In this document: positions 1 to 9,142 of the stretch, piece by piece
Position numbering within the stretch: the first letter of the stretch is position 1
Layout: each line of letters starts with the position of its first letter
NCBI GenBank assembly: GCA_001306305.2
Contig: CP155577.1
Coordinates: forward strand, 372,001-436,000
DNA length: 64,000 nucleotides
Direction of reading: 5' to 3'
From: Citromicrobium bathyomarinum
GTDB lineage: Bacteria; Pseudomonadota; Alphaproteobacteria; Sphingomonadales; Sphingomonadaceae
Made by a program: the position numbers and the translations under genes
The notes under the pieces: generated by a model
The model's input: the letters and a program-made list of their open reading frames with translations, nothing else
Databases searched by the model: none
Told to the model about the DNA's origin: nothing

Positions 1-1642
1 CGAGCAGTGAGCCCAGCTCCTCGTGCAGTGGCACCGAGCGCTCCCCTTGGCAGGCAAGGCTGGCAACCAGAGTGCGCGAGACGACATGGCCAAGCCAGTC
101 CGAGCGTGCCTCGTCGGAAAGCGCCCGGAACCTGGCAAACCGCTCGACATCGCTTTCACCAGCACGCCAGCTTTCATCGAGCGACCCGGCGAACTCGGCC
201 AAGGCAGCGCTCGCCGGTGCATCCTTGGCCTCGAACCCGGTGACAGGCCCAGCCGCAACCGATCCGACCAGCGTCGACGCATTCTTGGCGCGCCAGTCGT
301 GTCCATCTGCATCTGCGAGCGTGAAGACCATGAAGTCGAGCGCCAGTGCCGGATCGTTGGCGAGGTGGATCGCCAGGATATCGCGGCGCTGCATGGCCAG
401 TTCGTCGAGTAGGCGTTGCGACAGCGAACTTCCTTTGGGCTTTGCCGCGCCACTTTCCTCGATGGCCTCGACAACGCCTTCGTCAGCGATGACTTCGGTT
501 TCGGTGTAGTACTGTGGGACCAAGGTCGGCTCGCCATTGCGCGAGAGGACGAGGAAGGCGCCGGCCTCCGGTTTCAGTTCGTCGGCGAGTACCGGCGGCC
601 GGTCATTGATCGCGCGCATGGCGCGGTCGATGACGACGAGTTCCTGTTCTGCCTTGGCGACCTGGTCCTCATCGCTTTCCTCGTCTTCGAGCACGGCGGC
701 GACGCGGTCGCAGTCGGCCTCGAGCTCGCCGAGCTCCTGCACTTCCCGGTCGGTCATTGGCGCAGGCTCGCAGGGCAAGCGATTGAGGCCGTCGACAAGG
801 TCATGACTGACATAGGTGCCAAGCGTCGGCCGAACCCAGGCAAGGCCATATTCGATCGCGACCTTTTCTGCGGCTTCTTCCATGGCCTTGTGTGCGAGGT
901 CCTCGAGCAGCGCGACATCGATCCAGCTTTCGCTGGCATCGTCGTCGAACAGTTCGCGTTCGATCCGGCCACCCGCAGTGAGGTAGGCATCGCGTCCGAC
1001 GAGAACCGCTCGCGGATCGGAGCCACGAACAGTTGCGTCGAGCACCATGCGGCGGATCGTGTCAGGCGTGATCTGGTACCAGGCGTCCTGCAGCTCGGCA
1101 TAGACATGCGCTTGGCGCTCCACGTCGGAGATCGCGCCGTAGGCTTTGGCCATGTCGAGCGTAATCGTGCCTTCGGCGAGCGCTTCGAAGACGCAGGGTG
1201 CGAGACTTGCTAAGCGCAGACGCCCTTCGACGAATCGGACGGTGAGGCCGAAGCGGCGCGCCACGTCTTCGGTGGTAGCGCCTGCCTCGATGATCGCCGC
1301 GAAAGCCTGCGCTTCGTCGGCCGGGTTCATCGCGAGACGCTGGAAGTTCTCGGCAAGGCTGGCCTCGCGAACTTCGCTTTCCTCGCCTTCGATGACGAGG
1401 CAGGTGACCTCATGGCTTTCGGACAAGGGGCCCTCTTCGGCCAGTGCCTGCAGCGCGGCGAGACGCCGGCCGCCGGCCTCGACCTCGAACTTGCCGCGCT
1501 TTCCTTTGCGCACGACGAGGTTCTGCAGCAGACCGCGCGCACCAATGTCTGCCCGCAGCTGGAGGTCAGCCAGCACATCGCTCGACTTGCGAACGTTGCG
1601 CGGGCTCGGGACGAGCTTCTTCAAGGGAATCGACTGGATCAT
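1..1642 (-). CDS. ParB/Spo0J-like DNA-binding protein, partial (3' end outside window)
   Basis: The minus strand is open from an ATG at 1642 to the left edge, giving 547 visible residues. The N-terminus (MIQSIPLKKLVPSPRNVRKS) is a typical ParB-like nuclease/CTPase-fold start. It is followed by a GGRRLAAL box and the AENFQR motif of ParB proteins, then a helix-turn-helix around residues 125-145. The long acidic C-terminal region is typical of the large plasmid ParB proteins that travel with SNO helicases rather than of the chromosomal ParB of about 300 residues. The start is preceded on the minus strand by AGGAGAACACCC, a good ribosome binding site. Likely role: DNA binding or partition of the element. 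It could also act as a regulator. Confidence 0.85.
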   Translation of the reverse strand, partial: MIQSIPLKKLVPSPRNVRKSSDVLADLQLRADIGARGLLQNLVVRKGKRGKFEVEAGGRRLAALQALAEEGPLSESHEVTCLVIEGEESEVREASLAENFQRLAMNPADEAQAFAAIIEAGATTEDVARRFGLTVRFVEGRLRLASLAPCVFEALAEGTITLDMAKAYGAISDVERQAHVYAELQDAWYQITPDTIRRMVLDATVRGSDPRAVLVGRDAYLTAGGRIERELFDDDASESWIDVALLEDLAHKAMEEAAEKVAIEYGLAWVRPTLGTYVSHDLVDGLNRLPCEPAPMTDREVQELGELEADCDRVAAVLEDEESDEDQVAKAEQELVVIDRAMRAINDRPPVLADELKPEAGAFLVLSRNGEPTLVPQYYTETEVIADEGVVEAIEESGAAKPKGSSLSQRLLDELAMQRRDILAIHLANDPALALDFMVFTLADADGHDWRAKNASTLVGSVAAGPVTGFEAKDAPASAALAEFAGSLDESWRAGESDVERFARFRALSDEARSDWLGHVVSRTLVASLACQGERSVPLHEELGSLL

Positions 1643-2015
1643 GGGTGTTCTCCTGATGGAATGAAGGCGCAGGTGAGGATCACGAGGCCCACAAGCCCAA
1701 AGGGCTCCCTCCACTCTCTTCAATGGCTGTGGCGACCATCTATACGACCGGGATGGGGCGATCAGGGATCGGCTGAGATCCGTCCATGAGAGCAGTTGTT
1801 CTCGATGCGCGAACTCATCCGCAGGCCAGTCAGCACCGGGCACAGGCAGATTAGTCGCCCGGACTTAAGGAAGGACGTGATCAGGCTCTGACGCTACGCG
1901 ACACGGGAACTTGTCGATTCATTCAGTCACACGGAGGGGAGGAGAGGAAGGGAAACTAGGGCGCAATCGGAGGCAGCGCTCAGATTCATTCGGACCCTGA
2001 CCTCTTTGGCGGAGC
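1643..2015. other. Intergenic stretch without recognised gene
   Basis: These 373 bases lie upstream of the ParB-like gene (minus strand) and downstream of the ParE-like toxin. I see no convincing coding frame, RNA gene or strong palindrome. It should contain the promoter of the ParB-like gene, but no clear -35/-10 pair stands out. Confidence 0.5.
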
Positions 2016-2381
2016 CTATGCCTGTCCGCTGCTGAGCAAGCGCTCTTCGAGAAGCGTCCGAAAATCCCGACGCGCATCAGCAATTACGAACACGGTCACC
2101 TGACCGGGTGCTGGCTCAGGCTGATACCCGTAGATGATGCGGAACGGAAAGCGCGACAATTGCCGAAAGTCGGTGATCCCGAGAGCCTCAAGTTCCGGTG
2201 GAACCGGTCCTTTCTCAGGATTGTTCACAAGGGAGCCGATAGACGCGACAAGGTCATCGAGCAGTGCGTCCGCACCATCGTCGCCATCCGGCCCGCGCTG
2301 CGTCAGGCGGCGCTGCCAGATACCCACCAGATCGCGCTCCGCACCGGAGGTGATCTCGATCGCTACAGCGGCCGCCATCAT
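2016..2381 (-). CDS. ParE/RelE-family toxin
   Basis: A 121-residue protein with the ParE/RelE toxin layout: an early helix with ERDL, a central segment with the pattern RFPFRIIYGY typical of the family's core strands, and an end with VFVIADARRDFRTLL. Family members inhibit gyrase (ParE) or cleave mRNA (RelE); which applies here cannot be decided from sequence. Its ATG directly follows the antitoxin stop codon, so the two genes are translationally coupled. A second ATG three bases further (2378) could also be the start. Confidence 0.8.
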   Translation of the reverse strand: MMAAAVAIEITSGAERDLVGIWQRRLTQRGPDGDDGADALLDDLVASIGSLVNNPEKGPVPPELEALGITDFRQLSRFPFRIIYGYQPEPAPGQVTVFVIADARRDFRTLLEERLLSSGQA

Positions 2382-2651
2382 TCAGTTTGACTTACCTCGT
2401 ACGCGATCCGCGAGGCCTGCCACCGGGCGGGTCCGACCGGCGGCAACATCGGCCTGTCCGAGCGCCAGAAGTTTAAGCAGAGCGAGCGTTTCTTGTGCGC
2501 GCTCGTAGCTGGCGACATCCTGCAGAACTGCCTTGGCTTCGCCATTCTGCGTGATGACCATTGGCCCGGCGCCATCTCCAATCTCCCGGATAATTTCGGC
2601 GCTGTGGGCCTTCAGATAGCTGATCGGTTTGATGCGCTGGTCCAGCTTCAT
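2382..2651 (-). CDS. Phd/YefM-family antitoxin
   Basis: An 89-residue protein. The N-terminus (KLDQRIKPISYLKAHSAEII) and the segment GPMVITQNGEAKAVLQD are the Phd/YefM DNA-binding fold, and the C-terminal tail would wrap the toxin. It is the first gene of a two-gene operon with the ParE-like toxin, in the usual antitoxin-first order. A palindrome upstream (2673-2690) is a likely autoregulatory operator. The pair lies between the ParB-like and SNO helicase genes, consistent with element maintenance. Confidence 0.85.
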   Translation of the reverse strand: MKLDQRIKPISYLKAHSAEIIREIGDGAGPMVITQNGEAKAVLQDVASYERAQETLALLKLLALGQADVAAGRTRPVAGLADRVRGKSN

Positions 2652-2672
2652 AGAACACCTTAGGACTGAATT

Positions 2673-2690
2673 TGGTCTCTATATAGACCA
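2673..2690 (-). promoter_or_regulatory. Probable Phd/ParE operator palindrome
   Basis: TGGTCT, a 6-base AT-rich spacer, then AGACCA: a perfect inverted repeat centred on CTATAT. It lies 22 bases upstream of the antitoxin ATG. Phd/YefM antitoxins bind palindromes overlapping their own promoter, so autorepression is the natural reading. Binding itself is inferred. Confidence 0.6.
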
Positions 2691-2710
2691 GTTTAGGGCA
2701 AATGAGAAGT

Positions 2711-5700
2711 TCAAGGCTCGATTGCGATGCTTTGGAGGATCTCGCTTGCTCTCGACACCGGTGCAAATAGCCGCGTGCGGTAACGGATGATCTCGGTGAA
2801 GCAGCCCTTGCCCTTGTACCAGTCGAGGCGTTCCGGCGAGAATCCGGTCAGTTCAAGGCGCTGCTCGCCTCCCACCAGCGAGCGCTTTACGGTCAAGGCA
2901 TCGTGGCTTGCGAGGCCCAGCGGTTTGCCGCTGACGAGGACGAGGTCGCCGATTTGCTCTGCCGATGGTCCGGTAACTCCGGAAAGGCCAAAGGTATCGG
3001 CGATCGAAGCGAGATCGATATCGAGCACTTCGCGGCCGATGATCGACTGGCCGTCCTCGGCAACGAGCCGGGTGACGCGGACATGATCGCCGGGCAACCG
3101 TTTCCAGACTGGCAGCAGCAGCCCTGTGGCGAGATGGACGCGCTCGGTTACAGGCGAGGTGACAGCCTCCTCCTCCTCAGCCCGCCAGGCGCTGGTGAAC
3201 GCGGTGACGCCGATTTCTTCCCAGGGGCTCTCACCGAGTGCCTCAAGGGTCCAGTTGGCTGACTTGAGCGGTCGGAGCAGGCGCCGACGTTCAATCACGG
3301 CCCCGTCGTCGGCGATGAGGAGCCGGGCTGGAACAGACAGTGCGACCTTGCCCGAGCGCGCATTGCGCATCGGGATTGCATGCGGGCCCCCGATCTCATG
3401 CATCCGCATCAGGCGCTGCAAGCGCAGAGGGCGCAGGTGTCTGGTCACTTCGAGCGAGACGAGGCGGGTTTCCGCTCCAGTCACAGAGTCTGTGCGCAGG
3501 AGTTCATCGGCGAGGACCGTAAAACGATCGACCCTCACGGTTTCCAGTCCCTGGTCGAGCGTTCCAGCCTCGCGCGCGGCTTCGATCCGCGCTTCGACGA
3601 GGCCGAGATATTCATCGAATATGGCGTTCTGGAGCGCAATCGGCAGCGCGAGGATGCGATTGAGCCAGCGCTGGATCGTGGGGAGACTGTCGGTCAGCCC
3701 GCCATCGGGGTTTTCAAGCCGGAGGCCGGTGCGCTCGACGAAGTTGCCAAAGGTGGTGGCTTCGAGCTTACCGTCATAGAGCAGCTGGAACCAGCGGCTG
3801 AGCGCGTCGCGCGCATAGTGGCTTTCAAGATTGTCGGCCGGGTCAAACAGGTTCTGTCCGCCGGTCTGGCGCTGGCCGCGCGTGAGCGCGCCCAATGCGT
3901 CGAGCCTTCGCGCAATGGTCGATATGAAGCGGCGCTCGCCCTTCACGTTGGTGGTGACCGGGCGGAACAGCGGGGCGGAGGCCTGGTTGGTACGGTTGGT
4001 GCGGCCGAGCCCCTGGATCGCGTTGTCGGCGCGCCAGCCCGGCTCGAGCAGGAAGTGAACCCGGCGCTGCTGGTTCCGGCAGCCAAGGTCGGCATGGTAG
4101 GAACGCCCCGTGCCGCCCGCGTCCGAGAACACCAGGATGCGCTTGGTTCCTTCCATGAAGCTTTGGGCTTCGGCAACATTGGCGCTGGGGCTACGCCGTT
4201 CGAGGCGCTGCTCACCATCGCGGCCCTGAACCAGCCTCCGGGTCCGGCCCGTGACCTCGGCGACGGCGTCGGTTCCAAAGTGCTCGATAATCGCATCGAG
4301 CGCAGTGGCGATGGGCGGCAGTGCGCAAAGCTGTTCGATCAGCGCTGCGCGCGCAGCAATGGCGCGCGGGCAGAAAACGGGATTGCCCTTCTCGTCGCTC
4401 ATCGCTTCCGAGCGGAGGTTGCCGTCCTCGTCGGCGAAGACCTGCATCAGTCGCACCGGGAAGCTCTTGGCGAGATAGTCGATGACGTATTCACGCGGGG
4501 ACAGGTCGATATCGAGCGCTTCGCGTTCTTCCAGGGTGAGATCGGCAAGACGTCGATCGAGCATGGCCTCGGCGGTCGAGACCAGCTGCACGACAACCGA
4601 ATGGTCTTCGCCAAGCGCTGCTTCCATCGCAGGGATCAGGCTCGGCAGTTTCATCGAGAGCAGGAGCTGGGCAAAGAAGCGCTGCTTGGTGCCTTCGAAG
4701 ATCGACAGCGTTGCCGCCTTGGCGTTGCGATTGAGCGTATCGCCGCTGTCCTCGTCGACCACGCGGGTTGCTTCGAGCGCAGCTTCGAGGTTGCGGTGAA
4801 TGATTGCCCAAGCATCGGCATAGGCATCATAGATCCGCACCTGTGCTTCGGTCAGGCTGTGTTCGAGGATTTCGTGCTCGACCCCGGCGAAGGACAACGC
4901 ACGGGCGAGATAGAGGCCCTGGGCCTTGAGGTCGCGGGCGACAAGCTCCATCGCCGCGACGCCGCCGGCGCGAATTTCGGTCATGAACGCTTCGTGGGTC
5001 GGAAAGGCGGTCTCGGGTCCCCAAAGGCCGAGCCGGGAGGTGTAACCGAGATTGGCGATATCCGAGGCACCTGTGGCAGACGCGTAGAGCACGCGGGCGC
5101 GCGGGAGATGGTTCTGCAGCCTGAGGCCCGCCATCCCCTGTTCGGAGCCCTTGACCTTGCCGCGGGCCGACGAGCCGCCGAGAGCATTGGCCATGGCGTG
5201 GGCTTCGTCGAAAGCGATCACGCCGTCGAAATCCTCGCCCGCCCAGGCAAGGATCTGGTCGAGCCGCGTATCCTCGGCGCGGCCCGAGCGCAGCGTCGGA
5301 TAGGTGACGAAGAGAATGCCTTCGGACATCGTTACGGGCTGGCCGAGTTTCCAGCGCGAGAGCGGCTGGAGATCGAGCGGCAGCCCGCCAAGCGCTTCCC
5401 AGTCGCGGCGTGCATCTTCGAGCAGCGCCTCGTTCTTGGTGATCCAGACATGTCGGCGCTCGATTGCGAGCCAGCGATCCATGATGACCGCGGCGATCTG
5501 CCGTCCTTTGCCCGCTCCGGTTCCGTCGCCGAGGAAGAAGCCTTGGCGGTAGGAGTGTCCGTCCTCGGAGAGTTCCAGCGAGGTGCCTTCCTGGCTCACC
5601 TTGAACTGACCCGGAAGATCGCGCGCAAATGCCTGGGCAGCGTAGACCAGTGTCTCGCATTGCGCTTCGGACAGCAGGCCATCGGCCTGCCAAAATGCGG

Positions 5701-6964
5701 GAAGGCGCGGGCAAACATCGGGCTGCGGTGCCGCGACCGAACCCATGGCGACCGATTCCACGAGCGGGGTGGGATGAACCGGCGCGCCTTCGAACGTGAT
5801 GCGACTGGGCCGGTAAGGTAGGTAGATGCCGGTCTGTTCAGGTACCGGCGCGGGGTCGGCCAAGACCGAATAGGCAAGATTGGTCGCATTCGCTTTAGCT
5901 GCTGGTGTCGCGGCGAACGGCGCCACCGGCCGGACCGGCGCGCGATGGGTCGACGTCTTGCCCACGAGGCGCACTGGCTTGCCGACTGGCAGGCGATGAG
6001 TCCTGGCGGATGTCTGCGCACGGGGCGGAAGCGCAGTGACAAGCTCGTGGAGCGCGATCAGGTCGGCAGTATCTCCGTTGATTGCGGGGGAAGACGCAAC
6101 CGGCGTCTTGCCGAACACGACCAGGCGAACGGCTATCCCCGTCCCTGCGCGGCGAAACATCTGCTGCAGCCGGACATCGAGGAACAGCGACGCTTCATCC
6201 TGTACCTTGGCGAAGGTGGAAGCGTCGAAGCCTTCAGGCATGATGGCGACAATCCTCGCCCCATTGGCAACGGCCCGGATCGCGCTGCGCAGGTGGCGCT
6301 GCGCCGTCTCGCCGTCCTTGCCGCGTTCCTGGCTGCGGGCGAACGGCGGGTTCATCAGCACGACCGACGGAACATGGCCGCGAAGAAGGTCGGCAATCAA
6401 TTCCCCGTCATGCGCAGTGGTTGTGGCCAAAGGGAAGATGTGCGCCAGGCCGTCTCGTCTTGCCAGGTCGATCTCGTTGAGGAGCAGCGAAGCGTTCTGA
6501 ACGCTGCCCCAAAGGGCAAGGGCGCCATTGCCTGCGGACGGTTCGAGCAGCGTGTCTTGCGAAGAAACAGCTGCGGCCTTCGCCATCAGCCAGGCCAGCA
6601 TCGGCGGGGTCGAGAACTGCTGGAGCTCGACCTGTGCTTCGCTGCGCACATGCCGCGGCGGCAAGGCTGATTCGAGCCAGTCGAACCGCGCTTCGGCTTC
6701 GTGCACGCTTGTTGCCTGATCGATGCGTGAAGCTTCACGTAGCCAGAGTAGTGCGCCGATCTCGACTGCGTTGTTGTAGTCATCGGTGGTCCAGGCGCTT
6801 CCCCAGTCCAGGGCGCCGGTTTCCGCGGCGAAAAGCCCGGAAATGTCGGCACGGGTAAGATGACGCCCCGAGGCAAGAAGCTCGGCAATCCTGACGCCGA
6901 CGGCGTAAGCCAATGGCACTGACGAAAACTGCTCGCCGGCGGGAAACAGGTCTGATTGAAACAT
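2711..6964 (-). CDS. SAM-dependent methyltransferase / strawberry-notch helicase fusion
   Basis: A 1417-residue protein. Residues about 140-149 carry a SAM-binding motif (LEPSAGNGAL) and 205-208 an NPPF catalytic motif of adenine-N6/cytosine-N4 DNA methyltransferases. A Walker A box (GDGTGAGKGR) follows at about 479-488 and a DEAH box at 586-589. A strawberry-notch C-terminal helicase region includes GRTNRTNQ at about residue 1000. The start at 6964 is preferred over the upstream ATG at 6991 because GGAGGA lies nine bases before it. Such fusions are known from alphaproteobacterial plasmids and ICEs; their biochemical role is unproven, perhaps DNA protection or processing during transfer. Confidence 0.9.
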   Translation of the reverse strand: MFQSDLFPAGEQFSSVPLAYAVGVRIAELLASGRHLTRADISGLFAAETGALDWGSAWTTDDYNNAVEIGALLWLREASRIDQATSVHEAEARFDWLESALPPRHVRSEAQVELQQFSTPPMLAWLMAKAAAVSSQDTLLEPSAGNGALALWGSVQNASLLLNEIDLARRDGLAHIFPLATTTAHDGELIADLLRGHVPSVVLMNPPFARSQERGKDGETAQRHLRSAIRAVANGARIVAIMPEGFDASTFAKVQDEASLFLDVRLQQMFRRAGTGIAVRLVVFGKTPVASSPAINGDTADLIALHELVTALPPRAQTSARTHRLPVGKPVRLVGKTSTHRAPVRPVAPFAATPAAKANATNLAYSVLADPAPVPEQTGIYLPYRPSRITFEGAPVHPTPLVESVAMGSVAAPQPDVCPRLPAFWQADGLLSEAQCETLVYAAQAFARDLPGQFKVSQEGTSLELSEDGHSYRQGFFLGDGTGAGKGRQIAAVIMDRWLAIERRHVWITKNEALLEDARRDWEALGGLPLDLQPLSRWKLGQPVTMSEGILFVTYPTLRSGRAEDTRLDQILAWAGEDFDGVIAFDEAHAMANALGGSSARGKVKGSEQGMAGLRLQNHLPRARVLYASATGASDIANLGYTSRLGLWGPETAFPTHEAFMTEIRAGGVAAMELVARDLKAQGLYLARALSFAGVEHEILEHSLTEAQVRIYDAYADAWAIIHRNLEAALEATRVVDEDSGDTLNRNAKAATLSIFEGTKQRFFAQLLLSMKLPSLIPAMEAALGEDHSVVVQLVSTAEAMLDRRLADLTLEEREALDIDLSPREYVIDYLAKSFPVRLMQVFADEDGNLRSEAMSDEKGNPVFCPRAIAARAALIEQLCALPPIATALDAIIEHFGTDAVAEVTGRTRRLVQGRDGEQRLERRSPSANVAEAQSFMEGTKRILVFSDAGGTGRSYHADLGCRNQQRRVHFLLEPGWRADNAIQGLGRTNRTNQASAPLFRPVTTNVKGERRFISTIARRLDALGALTRGQRQTGGQNLFDPADNLESHYARDALSRWFQLLYDGKLEATTFGNFVERTGLRLENPDGGLTDSLPTIQRWLNRILALPIALQNAIFDEYLGLVEARIEAAREAGTLDQGLETVRVDRFTVLADELLRTDSVTGAETRLVSLEVTRHLRPLRLQRLMRMHEIGGPHAIPMRNARSGKVALSVPARLLIADDGAVIERRRLLRPLKSANWTLEALGESPWEEIGVTAFTSAWRAEEEEAVTSPVTERVHLATGLLLPVWKRLPGDHVRVTRLVAEDGQSIIGREVLDIDLASIADTFGLSGVTGPSAEQIGDLVLVSGKPLGLASHDALTVKRSLVGGEQRLELTGFSPERLDWYKGKGCFTEIIRYRTRLFAPVSRASEILQSIAIEP

Positions 6965-7039
6965 GGCAATTCGTCCTCCTGATGAGGGCATCGGGACACG
7001 CCCTCTGCCGGATCAGGAATTCGAGAAGCCCACTCTCCT

Positions 7040-7945
7040 CTACGGCGCCGCCTTGCGGCGCAGCCATGCTGCCAGTTCATCGTTCCAGTCGGTGTCGCGA
7101 GAGGATGGTTTGCGGACTTGGATCGTCCGTCCATCGCGGGCATAGGCGGCCAGTCCACGCGACGCGGCCAGCTCGCCGCCCGCATCATGATCGACGAAAA
7201 GGTGAAGCTCGGTCACGCTCTCGGGCACGCTGACGAGACCGAAGCGCTCATTGCCCAGGGTCGCCCAGACGGGAATACCGGTGAGCGCATAGGCCGACAT
7301 CGCGCTTTCGATGCCCTCGGCGAGGCCGAGTTTGCCGGAGGCCGGAGCAAAAAGACGGACAGCAGCTTCACCGAGCGCGCCGAGCGCGCGCTTCGGCTTG
7401 TCGAAATCGGCCTTGGCATTGCCCGAAAGGAATGTGCGATGGACGGCGATCGGCCCCTCGTCGAGGCTAACTGCCGCAATCATGGCGGGCAAAAAGCGAG
7501 TGCTTCCCTTTGGACCAAGCGGCGTTCGTGGATGGAAGCGGAGCGCCGGAGATGCGGCGAGGATGCCGCGGCTCTCAAGATATGCCTTTGCCGGGCTGGC
7601 ACGCAGTGGTTGAGCATCGCGCCAGATCCTCAGCGCTGCCGCCGAGGGCTTGCGCGTTCTGGTCGGCTCGGGACCGCCGGTAGTCGCAGAACTTGAAAAG
7701 AGCGAGGTTGCGTCGACACCTTCACTCGCCAGAGCAGCCAGCACGCTCTGCTGATCACATCCCGCAAAACAATGGAAAAGGATCGCTTTTTGGCCGAGCG
7801 ACACACCGAGTGACGGCGTACGGTCGTCATGCGCAGGGCAGCAGGCCATGCCCTTTGTGCCGGACCATTTGCCGCCCCGGTTTTCACAGATGCGGCGGGC
7901 GGCTTCTTCCAAAGAGCTTATCTTGGCGGAATATAGGTGGGACAT
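7040..7945 (-). CDS. CHC2/Toprim primase-like protein
   Basis: A 301-residue protein. Near the N-terminus a zinc-finger pattern (CCPAHDDRTPSL ... HCFAGC) matches the CHC2 finger of DnaG-type primases. A Toprim-like core follows: a GLAEGIESAMSA segment and an LFVDHDAGG metal-binding segment. The protein lacks a full primase RNA-polymerase domain, like the Toprim proteins of plasmids and phages that accompany SNO helicases. The start at 7945 (MSHLYSAK) has AAGGA about 12 bases upstream; an in-frame upstream ATG at 7975 is less likely. It ends 75 bases before the helicase start, so the two may be co-transcribed. Likely role: primer synthesis or DNA processing in element replication. Confidence 0.8.
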   Translation of the reverse strand: MSHLYSAKISSLEEAARRICENRGGKWSGTKGMACCPAHDDRTPSLGVSLGQKAILFHCFAGCDQQSVLAALASEGVDATSLFSSSATTGGPEPTRTRKPSAAALRIWRDAQPLRASPAKAYLESRGILAASPALRFHPRTPLGPKGSTRFLPAMIAAVSLDEGPIAVHRTFLSGNAKADFDKPKRALGALGEAAVRLFAPASGKLGLAEGIESAMSAYALTGIPVWATLGNERFGLVSVPESVTELHLFVDHDAGGELAASRGLAAYARDGRTIQVRKPSSRDTDWNDELAAWLRRKAAP

Positions 7946-8191
7946 GGCACATCGCGATCCTTTCGGCTCGCTCACAAAGGCCCTCCTCCCCTCCAGCCTT
8001 CCTGTATTGTGAGAGCAGGTTGGAAAGGAGTCACTTCTGCGTTTCGACCCCGTCGGTTTGAGCGTCGCATCGCCATTGCCGCTCAGCCGCGAGGTATACC
8101 TATCTGCCGCGGCGGCTTCTCACTTGCGCCATTGATTCTTATTGCTGCCCCATGTCTGGGTCAGTTCAGATCATGTGATAACTTGGGCCCC

Positions 8192-8407
8192 CTATCGAGA
8201 ATTTCGATCCGATCTTTCCTTCTGTAAAGCGCGTCGCGCCTTCGGAAGGTAGTCACGCCAAGTCCGCAGATGAGTGATATGGCTGATTTTTTTGGGCTTG
8301 CTCATTCCCGCCATCGCAGCAATCGCCATTCTGCCATGACCAACCTTACCTGCCTCACGAGCGAATAATGTCTTCGCGCGTTCGATTTCCTCGTCTGAAT
8401 AATGCAT
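8192..8407 (-). CDS. Small hypothetical protein
   Basis: A 71-residue basic protein starting MHYSDEEIERAKTLF. The start was chosen because GGAG lies seven bases upstream; the frame is open to 8590 but without a better start. The first half is helical with a charged register and the end is rich in Arg/Lys (RRALQKERSDRNSR), which suggests nucleic-acid or protein contact. I do not recognise the family. It sits between the Toprim gene and the divergent hipBA module, so it probably belongs to the mobile block. Confidence 0.5.
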   Translation of the reverse strand: MHYSDEEIERAKTLFAREAGKVGHGRMAIAAMAGMSKPKKISHITHLRTWRDYLPKARRALQKERSDRNSR

Positions 8408-8740
8408 TCGATGCTCCATCGGGTTGAACCTGCAAGAGCGTTCGAACGAAATTCGGCGAACCCTCTGCAGGGTCCGCCGGTTAACCTCCAACTGGAGGAC
8501 GGGACCTCGGAATTCTTCCGAGGCTGTCGGCTTGTGCCGACATGCGTGACGTTTGCGATATAGTCGCCGAGACAATTCGTGCAACTGCACAGCGACTTTT
8601 GAAGCACAATGGTCAAGCCACGGCCTAGCGACCGCTCACCAGCGCCTCTCCACTCAGCCATGGCCATTGTAAGCCTCGTGCAGGAGGCGTTGAAGCATCT
8701 TCCTTCGGTAAATCTGCTTCGAGCGAAAGAGCACAAAAAC
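8408..8740. other. Intergenic stretch without recognised gene
   Basis: These 333 bases between the small minus-strand gene and the hipB operator show no convincing coding frame. Minus-strand frames here lack a ribosome binding site and have no recognisable composition. Confidence 0.4.
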
Positions 8741-8784
8741 ATGACATATCATTTCCATTTGCGGAATTTCACATGATATGTCAT
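8741..8784 (+). promoter_or_regulatory. HipB operator: perfect 12-bp inverted repeat
   Basis: ATGACATATCAT at 8741-8752 is repeated as its exact reverse complement ATGATATGTCAT at 8773-8784, with 20 bases between. The right arm ends 10 bases before the hipB ATG. HipB-type antitoxins bind palindromic sites around their own promoter. The two arms are each internally near-palindromic, so they may be two separate dimer sites about 32 bases (three helical turns) apart. Confidence 0.75.
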
Positions 8785-8794
8785 ATATCGGGTC

Positions 8795-9136
8795 ATGCCC
8801 CGTTCGTCTCGTGCTGCTAGCGGACTACCGCCCCAGAGCCAACGTGCGATTACACGGCTAGGCAAGGATATCGCCCTGGCTCGCCGCCGGAGAAAACTTC
8901 CCCAGCGTTTAATGGCCGAGCGCATGATCGTCTCGGTTCAAACGCTGCAACGCCTCGAAGCGGGAGATCCTACCGTGGGCCTCGCGGTTCTGGCGAGCGC
9001 CCTACATGTCCTTGGGATGACACAGCGCCTTGCCGAGCTGGTAACCCCAGACAGTGACCGGGCTGGCATCAGCGAGGATTTGTCCCGCCTGCCCCAGAAG
9101 ACCCACGCTGTCAGCGACGATGATCTGGATTTCTAG
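8795..9136 (+). CDS. hipB: HipB-like Xre-family antitoxin/regulator
   Basis: A 113-residue protein with an Xre helix-turn-helix at about residues 25-75 (ALARRRRKLPQRLMAERM, then VSVQTLQRLEAGDPTVGLAV). The acidic C-terminus (VSDDDLDF) would contact the kinase. It lies six bases upstream of hipA and directly downstream of a perfect inverted repeat, so the autoregulated hipBA operon arrangement is clear. In the HipBA family, HipB neutralises the HipA kinase and represses the operon. Confidence 0.85.
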   Translation: MPRSSRAASGLPPQSQRAITRLGKDIALARRRRKLPQRLMAERMIVSVQTLQRLEAGDPTVGLAVLASALHVLGMTQRLAELVTPDSDRAGISEDLSRLPQKTHAVSDDDLDF

Positions 9137-9142
9137 CAAGCC

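Noticed and set aside
3380-5821. Long plus-strand open frame (813 codons)
   Set aside because: It lies antisense to the SNO helicase gene, has no known motif, and its composition follows the reverse of a GC-rich gene. Shadow frame.
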